From QHXW01 sp035297145 (lineage in GTDB: Bacteria; Acidobacteriota; Terriglobia; Bryobacterales; Bryobacteraceae), in NCBI GenBank assembly GCA_035297145.1, contig DATGZN010000006.1, positions 139,029 to 203,028 on the forward strand: a DNA stretch of 64,000 nucleotides. Direction: 5' to 3'. A model generated the notes under the pieces. That model saw only the letters and a program-made list of their open reading frames with translations. It made no database searches and was not told the origin of the DNA. This document shows, in pieces, positions 8,254 through 16,762 of this stretch (position 1 is the first letter of the stretch; each line of letters begins with the position of its first letter). The translations under genes were made by a program, and so were the position numbers.

Positions 8254-9921
8254 TTAAGCCGCCAGCCCGCTCTTCGGCCTTCGGTACTCCAAGGCGAGGA
8301 GGTCGCCCAGAGTTTTGGTCAGTGTGGCGACGCGCGAGAGGAACTGTTCGATCAGCCTTTCGGCGACCGAGTGAATCTCGCCCTGCTCGGCACGGTCGGC
8401 CAGTTGCAGCAGGTGGCCGCAGTACGTCTTGTGGACCAAGTCGACACCTTTCTGAAGCAGATGCGGTATGGGTGTTCCCCCACGGACCGCGGTGGCGATC
8501 ACCGCTTTGGCATCACGCAAGAGTAGGTCGAGCTCCCGAATGGACATATTGTAATAGGCTGTATGCTCTGCTACCGCCCCAACCCGCGGATCCTCAAAGG
8601 GGTACCCCGATGTGCGGCCAATGTCTTCGGCTCCATCGAAGGCGCCGCGAGCGATCATCTCTTCACGAACGGCAGTGCCTGGATATAGCTGAAGCCTGGT
8701 CACGAAGAAGTCCCAGGTGGCTGCACCGAACCGTGAAAGGTGGAGGGCGTTTTCGCGCAACTCGTCCAGCGTCATCCGCGGATCAAACATGATGTAGCCG
8801 CTCGCATCGAATGTGATGCCGAGCCGGCGCATGAGGGCCACAGCGCGCTGATTGTCATCGGAGCTGTTCAGCTTGTTGTACAGCCCGAGTATTCGGTCCA
8901 CGCCAGCTTCAATCCCCATCTCGATGGACCAAAGGCCAACGGCGACCAATCGGGGAAGTATCTCTGCATTGGCGAGAATTGCGTCCGCGCGAGACATACA
9001 GTAGAAAGGCACGCGCATTTTGCGACGCTCCATTTCGTCGACGAATTCGTGAATCCACCGCTTGGATGCCGGCGTGGTGCCCATGAATATCACATCTTGA
9101 AATTGCACAACCGGATGCACCAGGGGATGCGACAGGTAGCGCTCCGTCAACGCCTGCAATTCATCGATGACGCACTTGACTGAGCGGCGCCGCCATACTA
9201 TCCCGCCCGCCAGACGCATAAACTCATGAGCGGTGCAGAACGAGCAACTATGTGTGCAGCCACGGCCACTGAGGATAGACAGTGATACCGGGCGGCCGGC
9301 GGCGAGTGCGAGCTCCACAATGTCCTTATGGGGAAGCGGGATTGAATCGAGATCGGCGACCGACTCCCGGAAACCACCGTGCTTCGGCTCCCCGTTACGA
9401 CCACGAATGACTGCGCCGGGGACGGAGTCGTGACCGGCGGGCTGGATGATAGGAAGGGGACCGGTTTCGGGCGATGACACCCGGCCAACGACGTAATCGA
9501 CCAGCGCGCACATGGTCTCTTCACCCTCGCCGAGCGTAACAGCATCCACCCCCGGGTGTTGCCAGAGAATTCGCTCAGCGTGAAAGGTCGCGTGCTCACC
9601 GCCCCAGACACAATACGGGCGGTTAGGAAGGGTTGCCAGTGCGCGCGAAATTGCTACACAGTGAGAATAATCCGCGAAAGAGTGAAGGGAAAGGCCGACC
9701 AGAGTCGGGTCGAGGGCGACGATGCACTGCGCAGTTCGCTCGTCGTCGAGATCGAGAGCATGGGCGTCGACGATGGTCACGTTATGCCCACGAGCGCGAA
9801 GGGCGGCGGCAAGATATCCGACACCCAGCGGGTCCTGAACCGGCGCGCCCGCTGGGACTGCGCCGAAATCCCGCGGCCGTGCTAATACAACACGCACGGC
9901 GCCGCCATTCATGTTGTTCAC
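8254..9921 (-). CDS. B12-binding-domain radical SAM protein
   Basis: A 555-residue enzyme with an N-terminal cobalamin-binding Rossmann domain (about residues 10-150: DPLGVGYLAAALRARGHNV, LVGLSLHSFADYSHC, YCVWGGEHATF, VDAVTLGEGEETM) and a radical SAM barrel beginning near residue 215 with the cluster motif GRGCTHSCSFC. The layout matches class B radical SAM methyltransferases and related B12 enzymes such as BchE and P-methylases. No DXHXXG is seen, as is common in this class. The GTG start (9921) overlaps the stop of the repeat-protein gene (GTGA), giving tight coupling. The reaction cannot be named from sequence; methylation or another radical step on a peptide or metabolite is possible. Confidence 0.85.
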   Translation of the reverse strand: MNNMNGGAVRVVLARPRDFGAVPAGAPVQDPLGVGYLAAALRARGHNVTIVDAHALDLDDERTAQCIVALDPTLVGLSLHSFADYSHCVAISRALATLPNRPYCVWGGEHATFHAERILWQHPGVDAVTLGEGEETMCALVDYVVGRVSSPETGPLPIIQPAGHDSVPGAVIRGRNGEPKHGGFRESVADLDSIPLPHKDIVELALAAGRPVSLSILSGRGCTHSCSFCTAHEFMRLAGGIVWRRRSVKCVIDELQALTERYLSHPLVHPVVQFQDVIFMGTTPASKRWIHEFVDEMERRKMRVPFYCMSRADAILANAEILPRLVAVGLWSIEMGIEAGVDRILGLYNKLNSSDDNQRAVALMRRLGITFDASGYIMFDPRMTLDELRENALHLSRFGAATWDFFVTRLQLYPGTAVREEMIARGAFDGAEDIGRTSGYPFEDPRVGAVAEHTAYYNMSIRELDLLLRDAKAVIATAVRGGTPIPHLLQKGVDLVHKTYCGHLLQLADRAEQGEIHSVAERLIEQFLSRVATLTKTLGDLLALEYRRPKSGLAA

Positions 9922-10334
9922 TTTTTTGACGTCTTCCCCGCTTTTTGCGCGGCATCGCGGATCATCTGGACGGCGCGTTCAATTTCCTGCGAGATGGCAG
10001 TTCGGAAGGTCTGCTGAGCCTCGGCAACCACGACAGCCACGGCCTTCACCGCATCCTGCACCGCCACTGCCTTCACTGCGTCGCTGACAGCAACGGCCTT
10101 CATGGCATCCTGTATGGCTACAGCCTTCGCTGCATCGGTCAGAGCGACCGCCTTCACGGCATCCTGCACCGCGGTAACCGCCTTCACTGCGTCTTGAATC
10201 GCTTGAATCGCCTGCTTCGCCTCCGGTTGGGCGAGAACCTCCGCAGCACGCCGAATGTCGGCAATCGCCTTGTCGAAGTCGAGCGGCTGATCTTCTCGAC
10301 GTTCCGTATTTCCACGTTCGTCTTGTGCGCTCAT
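9918..10334 (-). CDS. Ala/Val/Lys-rich protein with tandem nine-residue repeats, coupled to a radical SAM gene
   Basis: A 138-residue protein. After an acidic N-terminus (DERGNTERREDQPLDFDKA) it contains five or six copies of a unit like V-Q-D-A-V-K-A-V-A (variants IQDAMKAVA, VSDAVKAVA, LTDAAKAVA), then a helical tail ending KAGKTSKK. The repeat has an amphipathic pattern and no Cys. The start at 10334 has a strong AGGAGGGG. The gene overlaps the B12 radical SAM gene by 4 bp and the GNAT follows. It could be a phasin-like or apolipoprotein-like helical coat protein, or a multi-core substrate of the radical SAM enzyme; neither can be proved here. The repeats are also clear in DNA, so the array probably grew by recent duplication. 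Confidence 0.75.
   Translation of the reverse strand: MSAQDERGNTERREDQPLDFDKAIADIRRAAEVLAQPEAKQAIQAIQDAVKAVTAVQDAVKAVALTDAAKAVAIQDAMKAVAVSDAVKAVAVQDAVKAVAVVVAEAQQTFRTAISQEIERAVQMIRDAAQKAGKTSKK
10043..10210 (-). repeat. Coding tandem repeat, 27-bp then 30-bp units
   Basis: Units (read on the plus strand, each opening CCTTC) begin at 10043, 10070, 10097, 10124, 10151 and 10181: four steps are 27 bp or close copies, then 30 bp. A degenerate unit begins at 10211. They encode the nine- or ten-residue repeat of the protein at 9918-10334. Confidence 0.9.
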
Positions 10335-10339
10335 AGGTA

Positions 10340-10729
10340 GCCCCTCCTAAACGGGTAGTATACTCTCAGGCCAAAAAGGAATCCGACGATTAGTGAGAAA
10401 CTCGAGCCAAACGTTGCAGTCTGGCATTGTCTCGAAACATTTAATTGAGATCTCCTGTCGCCGGTCCGGCGACCAGCCACAGCAAACGCCTTAGCAGAAT
10501 GCCAAAAAAGGACGTACCGGCCGGCAATTGCCAGCGCAGTCGCAATCCCCGGCCCGTACGTGCCCCCTCCGGGAACGCACTTATCGCAGTAATCCCGCAA
10601 GCAGTCCGATGATCATTGCGAAGCACGCAGGCTGCAACCAGAACACGTCCGCCAAACGCGCCACAAAGAGTACTCGCTCTGCAACTTCCTCTAGGTCGGC
10701 GCGTCTAAACATGAAACAGAAGTGCAGGC
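10340..10729. other. Intergenic stretch without a supported gene
   Basis: Two overlapping minus-strand frames (10600-10331 and 10626-10441) are open. The first even overlaps the start of the repeat-protein gene by ATGA, but neither shows a domain or a convincing start. It probably contains the promoter of the repeat-protein/radical SAM unit. Confidence 0.4.
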
Positions 10730-10744
10730 GTGATCGGAGCGAAG

Positions 10745-11521
10745 ATGTTGGATCTGGTAAACCTCGAGCAGCGACTTGATTCGGATTTGAGTTTGAGCGC
10801 AGTCGCGGACACTGCGGCCGGCGCTGTGGCGTTCTTGGCTCAGAGCGGAAACGCCCTGCGCTGGTTAAGTCGTGCGAATGTCCTATGCCGACTTCTGCTC
10901 GGCCGCCGGCTGCAAGTCATTCAAGAGCGCCGGCTATGGGAGTCGATGGAACGGCCAATCGGCAACGGAGAGAACGAAGCTGGTGCTCGTTATCATGGCT
11001 GGGACGATTTTATGTCGCATGGTTTTCCCGCGATGAGCGGGTTGAGCAAGCAAACTGGCTACGCTGCCCTCAAGCTCGCACAGGCAGCGGTCTTGCGGAA
11101 TATGCCGGAACCGGAGCTGCGGAAGTTCGAGAACCTCGGCAATGCCTTTGAGCTCGTCAAGCTCGAACGAAAGGGCGTTCGGATAAGTGAAGAACTGATT
11201 GTCGCTGCTGAGACGCTGCCGGTGGGGGAGTTCCGGCAGATGGCCGGCTCCGGTAAGAAAGCGACCGTAGAAGTACTGGTTGATGACAGCGACACCGCTC
11301 GCAGGCTCCAATGGATCTTAAACTTTTTGAAGATGGCCGATCCGGACTCGCTATTGGCTTTTCAAGAGGTACTCCAAAACGCCATGCTCCAAGCTGACGG
11401 GAACGCGTCGGATGCACTTGATTGCATCATCGCTGCTTGCATACATCAGTGGCGGCAAGAGGGGCTACCCGAGTTTGCAGTCTCTCGTGAGCTGTCGCAG
11501 GAGGTTCGTCGAAGTTACTAA
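10745..11521 (+). CDS. Hypothetical protein, 258 residues
   Basis: I do not recognise the family. The ATG at 10745 is chosen because GGAG lies 6 bp upstream; a GTG at 10730 is also in frame. The protein is soluble, mostly helical and without Cys-rich or membrane segments. A central part (GYAALKLAQAAVLRNMPEPE and KFENLGNAFELVKLERKGVR, then a VGEFRQMAG stretch) resembles helical DNA- or partner-binding regions of regulatory proteins, but no motif is decisive. Isolated on this strand. Codon use looks like that of its neighbours. Confidence 0.6.
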   Translation: MLDLVNLEQRLDSDLSLSAVADTAAGAVAFLAQSGNALRWLSRANVLCRLLLGRRLQVIQERRLWESMERPIGNGENEAGARYHGWDDFMSHGFPAMSGLSKQTGYAALKLAQAAVLRNMPEPELRKFENLGNAFELVKLERKGVRISEELIVAAETLPVGEFRQMAGSGKKATVEVLVDDSDTARRLQWILNFLKMADPDSLLAFQEVLQNAMLQADGNASDALDCIIAACIHQWRQEGLPEFAVSRELSQEVRRSY

Positions 11522-12212
11522 GAGTTGCGGGGCGGCGCAGAGAACAGCCGAGGCAGAAGCACCACGGCCTCCAACGCGCCTCCACCCCACGGGCCGGACG
11601 CGCTGCTCCTGCTTGTTGTGCTCGTAGCACCAGCGCACTAGAGGCTCGGGCACATCCGGGTTGGCGTGCGGCAAGTCGTTCAGCATGAGCTGCTGGAATG
11701 ATGTCGACATCGACCCATCCACGCCTACCGTCGCGACCAGCATCTTGACTGTCACAGCGCTTTCAGACATGTCCGTTAATGATGCTCCACGACGGGCGCC
11801 ATGCTCCACTTTTCCGAGAGGGGCGTTTCGTCCCGCGTGCACCGCGGCTTCAAGCTTACCTGCCCAGGCGTCAGATTGCTCGATCGGGTGCGAGTGGCGG
11901 GCACCCGTGTCGGGTAATCGCTGAGCGGTTGGTGACACTCAACGGTTTTGCGGAGTTCGACGCGAGCGCCCAGCTCACATTCTGCCGAGTAGCATCTCGC
12001 GAGGGAATCGGGAAATCACCCGCCGCGGCTTGTGGCGCAGGGCATGCTCTTCACCGGAAAGTTGACAATCCATGCGCCACGACTGGTTCGCAACGCTCAC
12101 CAGCGAGCGCAAGCGCTTTCATAATCGCCTTCAACGCACCTTTCAGGCACTACCCGCGGTCGAGCCACGTCTGACCCTCATATAATGGCTGATACCCGAA
12201 ACGAGGTGCTTT
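11522..12212. other. Long stretch without a confident gene
   Basis: A minus-strand frame of 157 codons (11938-11465) is open but overlaps the 3' end of the preceding gene on the opposite strand, shows no domain and has no strong ribosome site. The segment 11940-12190 has only short frames. It could be decayed coding DNA. Confidence 0.4.
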
Positions 12213-13043
12213 ATGAACTACAGAGTCTCGCGCAGGCGTCTCCTCTGCGGCGGAACTGGAGCCGCCGGGATTGGCTTGCTCGGCATCGCTGCGGACCAGA
12301 CGTCTCGTCAACGGCCGCGGGCGCTCGCGCTCATCGGCGATCGTTATCATAATCCGGACTACATTCGCGTGAGCCTGGACCGGGTCTTCCGAGAAGTCGG
12401 AGTCCCAGTGGATTACACAATCCTGTACGATCAGCTCTCGCGCGACTTGCTCAAGAACTACGATCTGTTTATGTGTTTGCGGGACGGGATGATCTGGCCG
12501 AATGGCTATCTCGGGCCAGACGCCTACACCGACTACGAGCGGGGGTTGGAGAATGACTCTCCCGAACCCAAACCCGAATCCTGGATCACCGAAGAGCAGG
12601 GCGCTGCGGTGAAGGAATTCGTGATGGCGGGAGGTGGATTTTATTCACTGCACAACAACAGTCACGTGTCGCTGTCGTCTAGGAATTACCGCGACGTCAT
12701 GGGCGGCGCTTACATCGGCCATCCAGCGCTGCGGCCGTTTCAGGTACACGTGGTGAACAAGGAACACCCGATCACACAAGGTATCCAGGATTTCATGGTT
12801 AACGACGAGCAGCACTTCGTCGCTTATGACAAGGACTCAAAGCACGTGATTCTAGAGTCGGAGAACCTGGATGGGCTGGAATACGAGAATCATGGAAGGA
12901 AGTCGGTCGCAGGCTGGGCGTACCCTTACGGTAAGGGGCGGGTCGTGTTCACCGCCGTCGGACATACGAATCATGCCCTGTGGATTCCGGCTCATTTCGA
13001 ATTGCAGAAGAGAGCGGTGCGGTGGCTGCTGAAGCAGATTTGA
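12213..13043 (+). CDS. ThuA-domain protein, Tat-exported
   Basis: A 276-residue protein with a twin-arginine-type signal (RRRLLCGGTGAAGIGLLGI) followed by a ThuA fold, a class I glutamine-amidotransferase-like domain found in trehalose-utilisation proteins and in many exported proteins of soil bacteria. Landmarks: ALALIGDRYHNPDYI at the first strand, EFVMAGGGFYSLHNN at the nucleophile-elbow position (no Cys there, as usual for ThuA), EHPITQGIQDF, and the C-terminal GKGRVVFTAVGHTNHAL. GAGGTG lies just upstream of the ATG. The reaction is unknown; carbohydrate binding or keto-sugar chemistry is usually assumed for this family. Probably cotranscribed with the lactonase gene downstream. Confidence 0.8.
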   Translation: MNYRVSRRRLLCGGTGAAGIGLLGIAADQTSRQRPRALALIGDRYHNPDYIRVSLDRVFREVGVPVDYTILYDQLSRDLLKNYDLFMCLRDGMIWPNGYLGPDAYTDYERGLENDSPEPKPESWITEEQGAAVKEFVMAGGGFYSLHNNSHVSLSSRNYRDVMGGAYIGHPALRPFQVHVVNKEHPITQGIQDFMVNDEQHFVAYDKDSKHVILESENLDGLEYENHGRKSVAGWAYPYGKGRVVFTAVGHTNHALWIPAHFELQKRAVRWLLKQI

Positions 13044-13136
13044 AGGTGGCGCTGGCATTTCCGCCTAGGTCGGTTTGTGAGATTGGCCTTGACGCTTGAG
13101 TCCCGCCGTGAAAACGAAAGGTTCTTTGCCCATAAA

Positions 13137-14165
13137 ATGACGAATATAAAAACTCTGCTTGTTCTCGCCGCCGCCGTTCTGCTGGTTGGCTGTTCCCAAG
13201 CGACGGCGCCGGCGCCCGCGCCCGTGGCCGAAATGCAGAGCGTGGGGAGCATTGTTCGCCTCGATCCGGCGTTCGATTCGATCGTGCCGAAGGATGCGCA
13301 AATCGAGAAGGTTGGCGGCGGATTCCAGTTTACGGAGGGACCGCTGTGGCGGCCCGATGGCCACCTGTGGTTTAGCGACGTGATCGGAAACGTGGTTCGC
13401 TCCATTACGCCGTCTGGACAGGTTGAGGTCCTGATCAAGGATTCCGGAGGTCAATCCTCCGCGCCCCCGGGGTCTTTCATCGGCTCCAACGCCATGGTCG
13501 CCGATAAGGACGGATTTGTGCTCCTTTGCCAGCACACCAATCGCCGCATTGTGCGGGTGGCCAAGGACTTCACCATGACGCCATACCTAGAGAAGTACCA
13601 GGGCAAGCGCTTCAACAGCCCCAACGACCTGGTGTATAAGTCCGACGGAGCGCTCTACTTCACGGACCCGCCCTACGGGCTGTTGAAGCAGGATGACGAC
13701 CCCGCGAAGGAATTGAAATTCAATGGCGTCTTCCGGTATGCCGGCGGCAAATTGCAGGTAGTGGTCAAGGACCTGACGCGCCCCAATGGACTCGCGTTCT
13801 CGCCTGACGAGAAAACGTTCTACATTGCCAATTCCGACGAAAAGCACAAGGTCTGGATGCGATACGACGTGGCAGCGGATGGCACTGTCACCAACGGCAA
13901 GGTGTTCGCCGATGTGACCGCCGAGAAGGAAGATGGCCTTCCCGACGGTATGAAGGTGGATTTGCAGGGCAACGTTTACGGCAGCGGTCCGGGCGGCGTC
14001 TGGGTGTTCTCACCCGATGGCAAACATCTCGGCACGATCAAGCCGCCCGAGACACCAGCGAACTGCGGATGGGCCGAAGATGGTAACACGCTTTACATTA
14101 CCGCCCGCACCAGCGTGTACCGCATCAAGCTCGCGGTAGCGGGCGAGAAACCCCTTTACCAATAG
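13137..14165 (+). CDS. SMP-30/gluconolactonase-family lipoprotein
   Basis: Six-bladed beta-propeller lactonase that would open sugar-acid lactones using a divalent metal. The ATG at 13137 gives a lipoprotein signal (LLVLAAAVLLVGCS), so the enzyme is predicted to sit on a membrane outside the cytoplasm; an upstream GTG at 13077 adds 20 residues without a signal and is less likely. Propeller and metal-site landmarks: GGFQFTEGPLW (Glu), FNSPNDLVYKSDGALYFTDP (Asn and Asp), LTRPNGLAFSPDEKTFYIAN and EEDGLPDGMKVD-like (LPDGMKVDLQGNVY). In context it would hydrolyse the lactone made by a sugar dehydrogenase. The short ABM-domain gene follows after 15 bp. Confidence 0.85.
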   Translation: MTNIKTLLVLAAAVLLVGCSQATAPAPAPVAEMQSVGSIVRLDPAFDSIVPKDAQIEKVGGGFQFTEGPLWRPDGHLWFSDVIGNVVRSITPSGQVEVLIKDSGGQSSAPPGSFIGSNAMVADKDGFVLLCQHTNRRIVRVAKDFTMTPYLEKYQGKRFNSPNDLVYKSDGALYFTDPPYGLLKQDDDPAKELKFNGVFRYAGGKLQVVVKDLTRPNGLAFSPDEKTFYIANSDEKHKVWMRYDVAADGTVTNGKVFADVTAEKEDGLPDGMKVDLQGNVYGSGPGGVWVFSPDGKHLGTIKPPETPANCGWAEDGNTLYITARTSVYRIKLAVAGEKPLYQ

Positions 14166-14180
14166 GGCACAGGAGGAGTG

Positions 14181-14585
14181 ATGAAGCGACGGTCGTACCT
14201 GAAGGCAATGCTGACCGCCACGGTCGGCCTCAGCGAGGCCGGCGTCCTAGCGCCGAAGAAGCAGGCGCAGAACCCGATCGTACTGTATGTGGATCTCTCG
14301 GTCGATCCGGCCAACGAACAGGAGATGCTGCACAACTTCCATACGATCTTCAAACCCGCGGCCTTGAAGTTTCCGGGTTATGTCGATGTGAAGATGTGCA
14401 AGCTGCGGTCGGCCATCCAGGGCGCGCCGCCGAGCGGAGTGAATTACCGTTTCCAGTTGACGTACGAGAGTGAGGAGCTGCGGCAGAAATGGGTGGCTTC
14501 CGAGACGCACCAGAAGGTGTGGCCCACCATCGAGAACACACTCAAATCCAAGAACTACGTCGTGCTTCTGTTTGATTCTGTGTAG
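14181..14585 (+). CDS. Antibiotic biosynthesis monooxygenase (ABM) domain protein with export signal
   Basis: A 134-residue protein with a Tat-like leader (KRRSYLKAMLTATVGLSEA) and an ABM ferredoxin-like domain (IVLYVDLSVDPANEQEM, FPGYVDVKM, YRFQLTYESEELRQKWVAS). AGGAGG sits 4 bp before the ATG at 14181; the GTG at 14178 is too close to it. ABM dimers include quinol monooxygenases and heme-degrading enzymes; no substrate is implied here. Likely last gene of the ThuA-lactonase-ABM set, ending at a hairpin shared with the convergent cupin gene. Confidence 0.75.
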   Translation: MKRRSYLKAMLTATVGLSEAGVLAPKKQAQNPIVLYVDLSVDPANEQEMLHNFHTIFKPAALKFPGYVDVKMCKLRSAIQGAPPSGVNYRFQLTYESEELRQKWVASETHQKVWPTIENTLKSKNYVVLLFDSV

Positions 14586-14593
14586 TCCCTTGC

Positions 14594-14611
14594 GGCGCGT
14601 GTGGACGCGCC
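14594..14611. terminator. Hairpin between convergent genes
   Basis: Perfect 7-bp stem GGCGCGT/ACGCGCC with a GTGG loop, placed between the stop of the ABM gene and the stop of the cupin gene. There is no T tract on either side, so a terminator or mRNA-stabilising role is inferred from position. Confidence 0.5.
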
Positions 14612-15496
14612 CTACTCGTCGTCGTTGCCCATTCCGCCAAGCACCGTCTCTAAAACGCCCTTCTGGCTGGCGATCCCGATGATCATGAATTCAAGGTCCT
14701 GGGAACTGTTGTTCTTGAACAAGTGGGCTTCGTTCAACAGGACCGGCACTGCATCACCCTTATGGATCTGGGCTGTTTCCCCATTCACCTGTGCCTGGCC
14801 ATTGCCGTTCAGGACGAAATAGACCTCTTCGATCCCGGGATGCCGGTGCAGTCCTTCGGACGCGCCCGGAGGCAGCAGCAGGTGATCCATGTAGGACCAG
14901 TTGGAGTGAAATACGCTGGGATCGAGGGCGCGACGATATCGCGCCGTGCCTTCTCCGCCGTGATAACCCTGCACCGCGCGCAGCAGTTCCTTATCCAACC
15001 GCATGGTCATGAACACGGGGATGGGATCCTTGGCGACGTCGGTGCGTGCGTCCCCCAGGTCGAAGGCGTCGTATTTGCCCTTGACGGCCGTCACGTTGAT
15101 GTTCATGAATTCGACCGGATGGTCCGATGGATTGTAGATGGCGTGCGAGTGCCCCATGCGGCAGGGGGCGCCAACTGTTCCCTTCAATACGGACGTTCGT
15201 CCGTCAATGGTGAACTCCGCCTCGCCGTCGAAGACGATGAACATCTCCTCGCATTGATTGTGGAAGTGATGGCCCACGCCGCCGCCGGGCATGATCTGGC
15301 AACGATGGATGAAGTCCAGGTTAGTAGTCAGCGCATTGCCGGGCAGGAGTGTTTCGCAGGCCATATCGCCCGCGCTCTTGTGGGAGCGGCTACGGGTATA
15401 GTTGCTCGGGTCGGTATGTCCAATCCGCTGAGCCAGGGGATCTCTAGGCAGCAGGGGTGCTACCAGCGCGACAATCAGAACAACCGTTCTCTTCGT
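14612..15496 (-). CDS. Bicupin protein with signal peptide, apparent ACG start
   Basis: Two cupin barrels. The first holds GGGVGHHFHNQCEEMFIVFDG and MGHSHAIYNPSD; the second GASEGLHRHPGIEEVYFVLNG and VPVLLNEAHLF; both carry the His/Glu metal ligands. The first in-frame ATG (15364) would cut off a clear leader: from 15496 the frame reads KRTVVLIVALVAPLLP followed by DPLAQ, a Sec signal with cleavage site. That frame is closed by TGA just upstream. An AGGAGGT at 15508-15502 lies 5 bp before an ACG codon at 15496-15494, so ACG seems to be the start, or an ATG mutated or misread by one base. Predicted exported; may act on sugar-derived or aromatic acids. Confidence 0.75.
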   Translation of the reverse strand, partial: TKRTVVLIVALVAPLLPRDPLAQRIGHTDPSNYTRSRSHKSAGDMACETLLPGNALTTNLDFIHRCQIMPGGGVGHHFHNQCEEMFIVFDGEAEFTIDGRTSVLKGTVGAPCRMGHSHAIYNPSDHPVEFMNINVTAVKGKYDAFDLGDARTDVAKDPIPVFMTMRLDKELLRAVQGYHGGEGTARYRRALDPSVFHSNWSYMDHLLLPPGASEGLHRHPGIEEVYFVLNGNGQAQVNGETAQIHKGDAVPVLLNEAHLFKNNSSQDLEFMIIGIASQKGVLETVLGGMGNDDE

Positions 15497-15686
15497 TGCT
15501 CACCTCCTGTGTATCCTTACCGCCCAGCGATGATATCGCATTCCTCCCATATCGTCAGACGCCCTCAACCCTTCCGGCCGCTCCCGCTGCGAAACGGTTG
15601 ACAGTTCCTGCCGGCTCTCCGCGAGAGATCTTAACCGGCGACAGTCGAGACGTGCGCCCACGGGAACAGCGATGCAATGGCCGCGT

Positions 15687-16649
15687 CTAAACGAAAGCAC
15701 CGTCCGAATAACGAGGCGCGGAAGCCTGCTTTTTGACGTCGCGCTTCCAGTTTTCCAAGCGCGGTCCTGCCAGGTTTGCAGCGCTCTCACGGACTTTCGC
15801 CATCTGTTCCTGTGACATGGGTTTGAACTGCTGCGCGATCCGAACATCGTCTTCGATCTGCCCAATGGTCGTGCATCCCAAAGCCAGACAGTGAATCGGA
15901 AGGCTCAGCACGTACGTGAGGCAGTCTTTCAGATGGATCTCGGCAAGCAGGCCGGCATTAGCAGTGCTCTTCATCCCTTGAATCCCCATCCCGCGCTCGA
16001 CGGCGACGGGCAGCACCGCTTTCTCGAAGCTCAGGTATGCGGGGTCCGCAGGGTTCAGGGGCATCAGGATCGTGTCGTACTGCTCGTAGTTCTTGAGCAT
16101 TGCCAGATGGACTTCCGGATCGTGATGCCCAGTGAAGCCCATGAAGCGGCATTTTCCCGCTTTCTTGGCGGCCACGAAAGCTTCGATGGCGCCATCGGGC
16201 GCAAAGATCTGCTGAACTTCATCCACCGTGCTGACCTGGTGAATTTGCCAGAGATCGAGGTAATCGGTTTTCAGCGCGCGCAGAGACTTCTCGAGGTCCT
16301 CTTCGGCGCCCTTGCGGCTGCGCTGCGGCGACTTGGTGGTGAGGAAGATGTGCTTGCGAAACGGCGGCAGAACTGCTCCGTAGACTTCTTCGGATTTTCC
16401 GTTCCAATAAATGCGCGCACAGTCGAAGTAGTTGATACCAAGTTCGTAGGCGCGCAGGGTGATAGCCTTGGCGTCCTCATAGCTGCACAGGGGAAAGCGG
16501 CCGCCCGCCTGGCCGATGATCGTGAGTTTTTCACCGGTCTTGCCGAAAACCCTTGTGGGGATGTCGCCCGCGGCCACCTTAGCGGCGTGAGCGCCGGGCA
16601 GGGAAAATCCGGCTACCGCGGACGTGGAGAGGAATGTCCTGCGTTTCAT
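15687..16649 (-). CDS. Aldo/keto reductase, Tat-exported
   Basis: A TIM-barrel oxidoreductase that reduces or oxidises carbonyls with NAD(P)H. The ATG at 16649 has GGAGG 5 bp upstream and gives a Tat leader (MKRRTFLSTSAVAGF) ending near GAHA. The catalytic tetrad is visible: Asp and Tyr in NYFDCARIYW, Lys in LTTKSPQ and His in WQIHQV. The late CTTIGQIEDDVRIAQQF is the cofactor-phosphate region. An exported AKR is unusual because the cofactor is cytoplasmic; Tat export of a folded, preloaded enzyme, as in glucose-fructose oxidoreductase, is one explanation. Divergent from the dehydratase gene at 16763. Confidence 0.85.
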   Translation of the reverse strand: MKRRTFLSTSAVAGFSLPGAHAAKVAAGDIPTRVFGKTGEKLTIIGQAGGRFPLCSYEDAKAITLRAYELGINYFDCARIYWNGKSEEVYGAVLPPFRKHIFLTTKSPQRSRKGAEEDLEKSLRALKTDYLDLWQIHQVSTVDEVQQIFAPDGAIEAFVAAKKAGKCRFMGFTGHHDPEVHLAMLKNYEQYDTILMPLNPADPAYLSFEKAVLPVAVERGMGIQGMKSTANAGLLAEIHLKDCLTYVLSLPIHCLALGCTTIGQIEDDVRIAQQFKPMSQEQMAKVRESAANLAGPRLENWKRDVKKQASAPRYSDGAFV

Positions 16650-16674
16650 CTTAGCCTCCATAGCTGATCTGATG

Positions 16675-16714
16675 TCCTTATAAGGATACGTCTGAAAGAT
16701 TCGTATCGCGAATC
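16675..16714. promoter_or_regulatory. Two palindromes in a divergent control region
   Basis: A perfect 12-bp palindrome TCCTTATAAGGA lies at 16675-16686. A second inverted repeat GATTCG-N5-CGAATC lies at 16698-16714, ending 5 bp before a -35 box. Placed between divergent genes for an aldo/keto reductase and a sugar-acid dehydratase, both look like binding sites for dimeric regulators. The binding protein is unknown. Confidence 0.5.
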
Positions 16715-16719
16715 ATGGC

Positions 16720-16748
16720 TTGACAAGATTGCCGCAGTTTCAAATAAT
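16720..16748 (+). promoter_or_regulatory. Sigma70-type promoter for the dehydratase/PQQ gene pair
   Basis: TTGACA at 16720-16725, a 17-bp spacer and AATAAT at 16743-16748. The start site would be near 16755, only about 8 bp before the ATG at 16763 and past the GGAG at 16750-16753, so the message from this promoter would be nearly leaderless. Confidence 0.5.
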
Positions 16749-16762
16749 CGGAGCCGTGTGCC

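Noticed and set aside
10043..10210. Regular 27-bp repeats as a possible CRISPR array
   Set aside because: Repeats are directly adjacent without unique spacers and encode a protein repeat.
11465..11938. 157-codon minus-strand frame as a gene
   Set aside because: Overlaps the 3' end of the opposing gene, no domain, no ribosome site.
14723..15601. 292-codon plus-strand frame opposite the bicupin gene
   Set aside because: Antisense to two clear cupin domains; no domain of its own.
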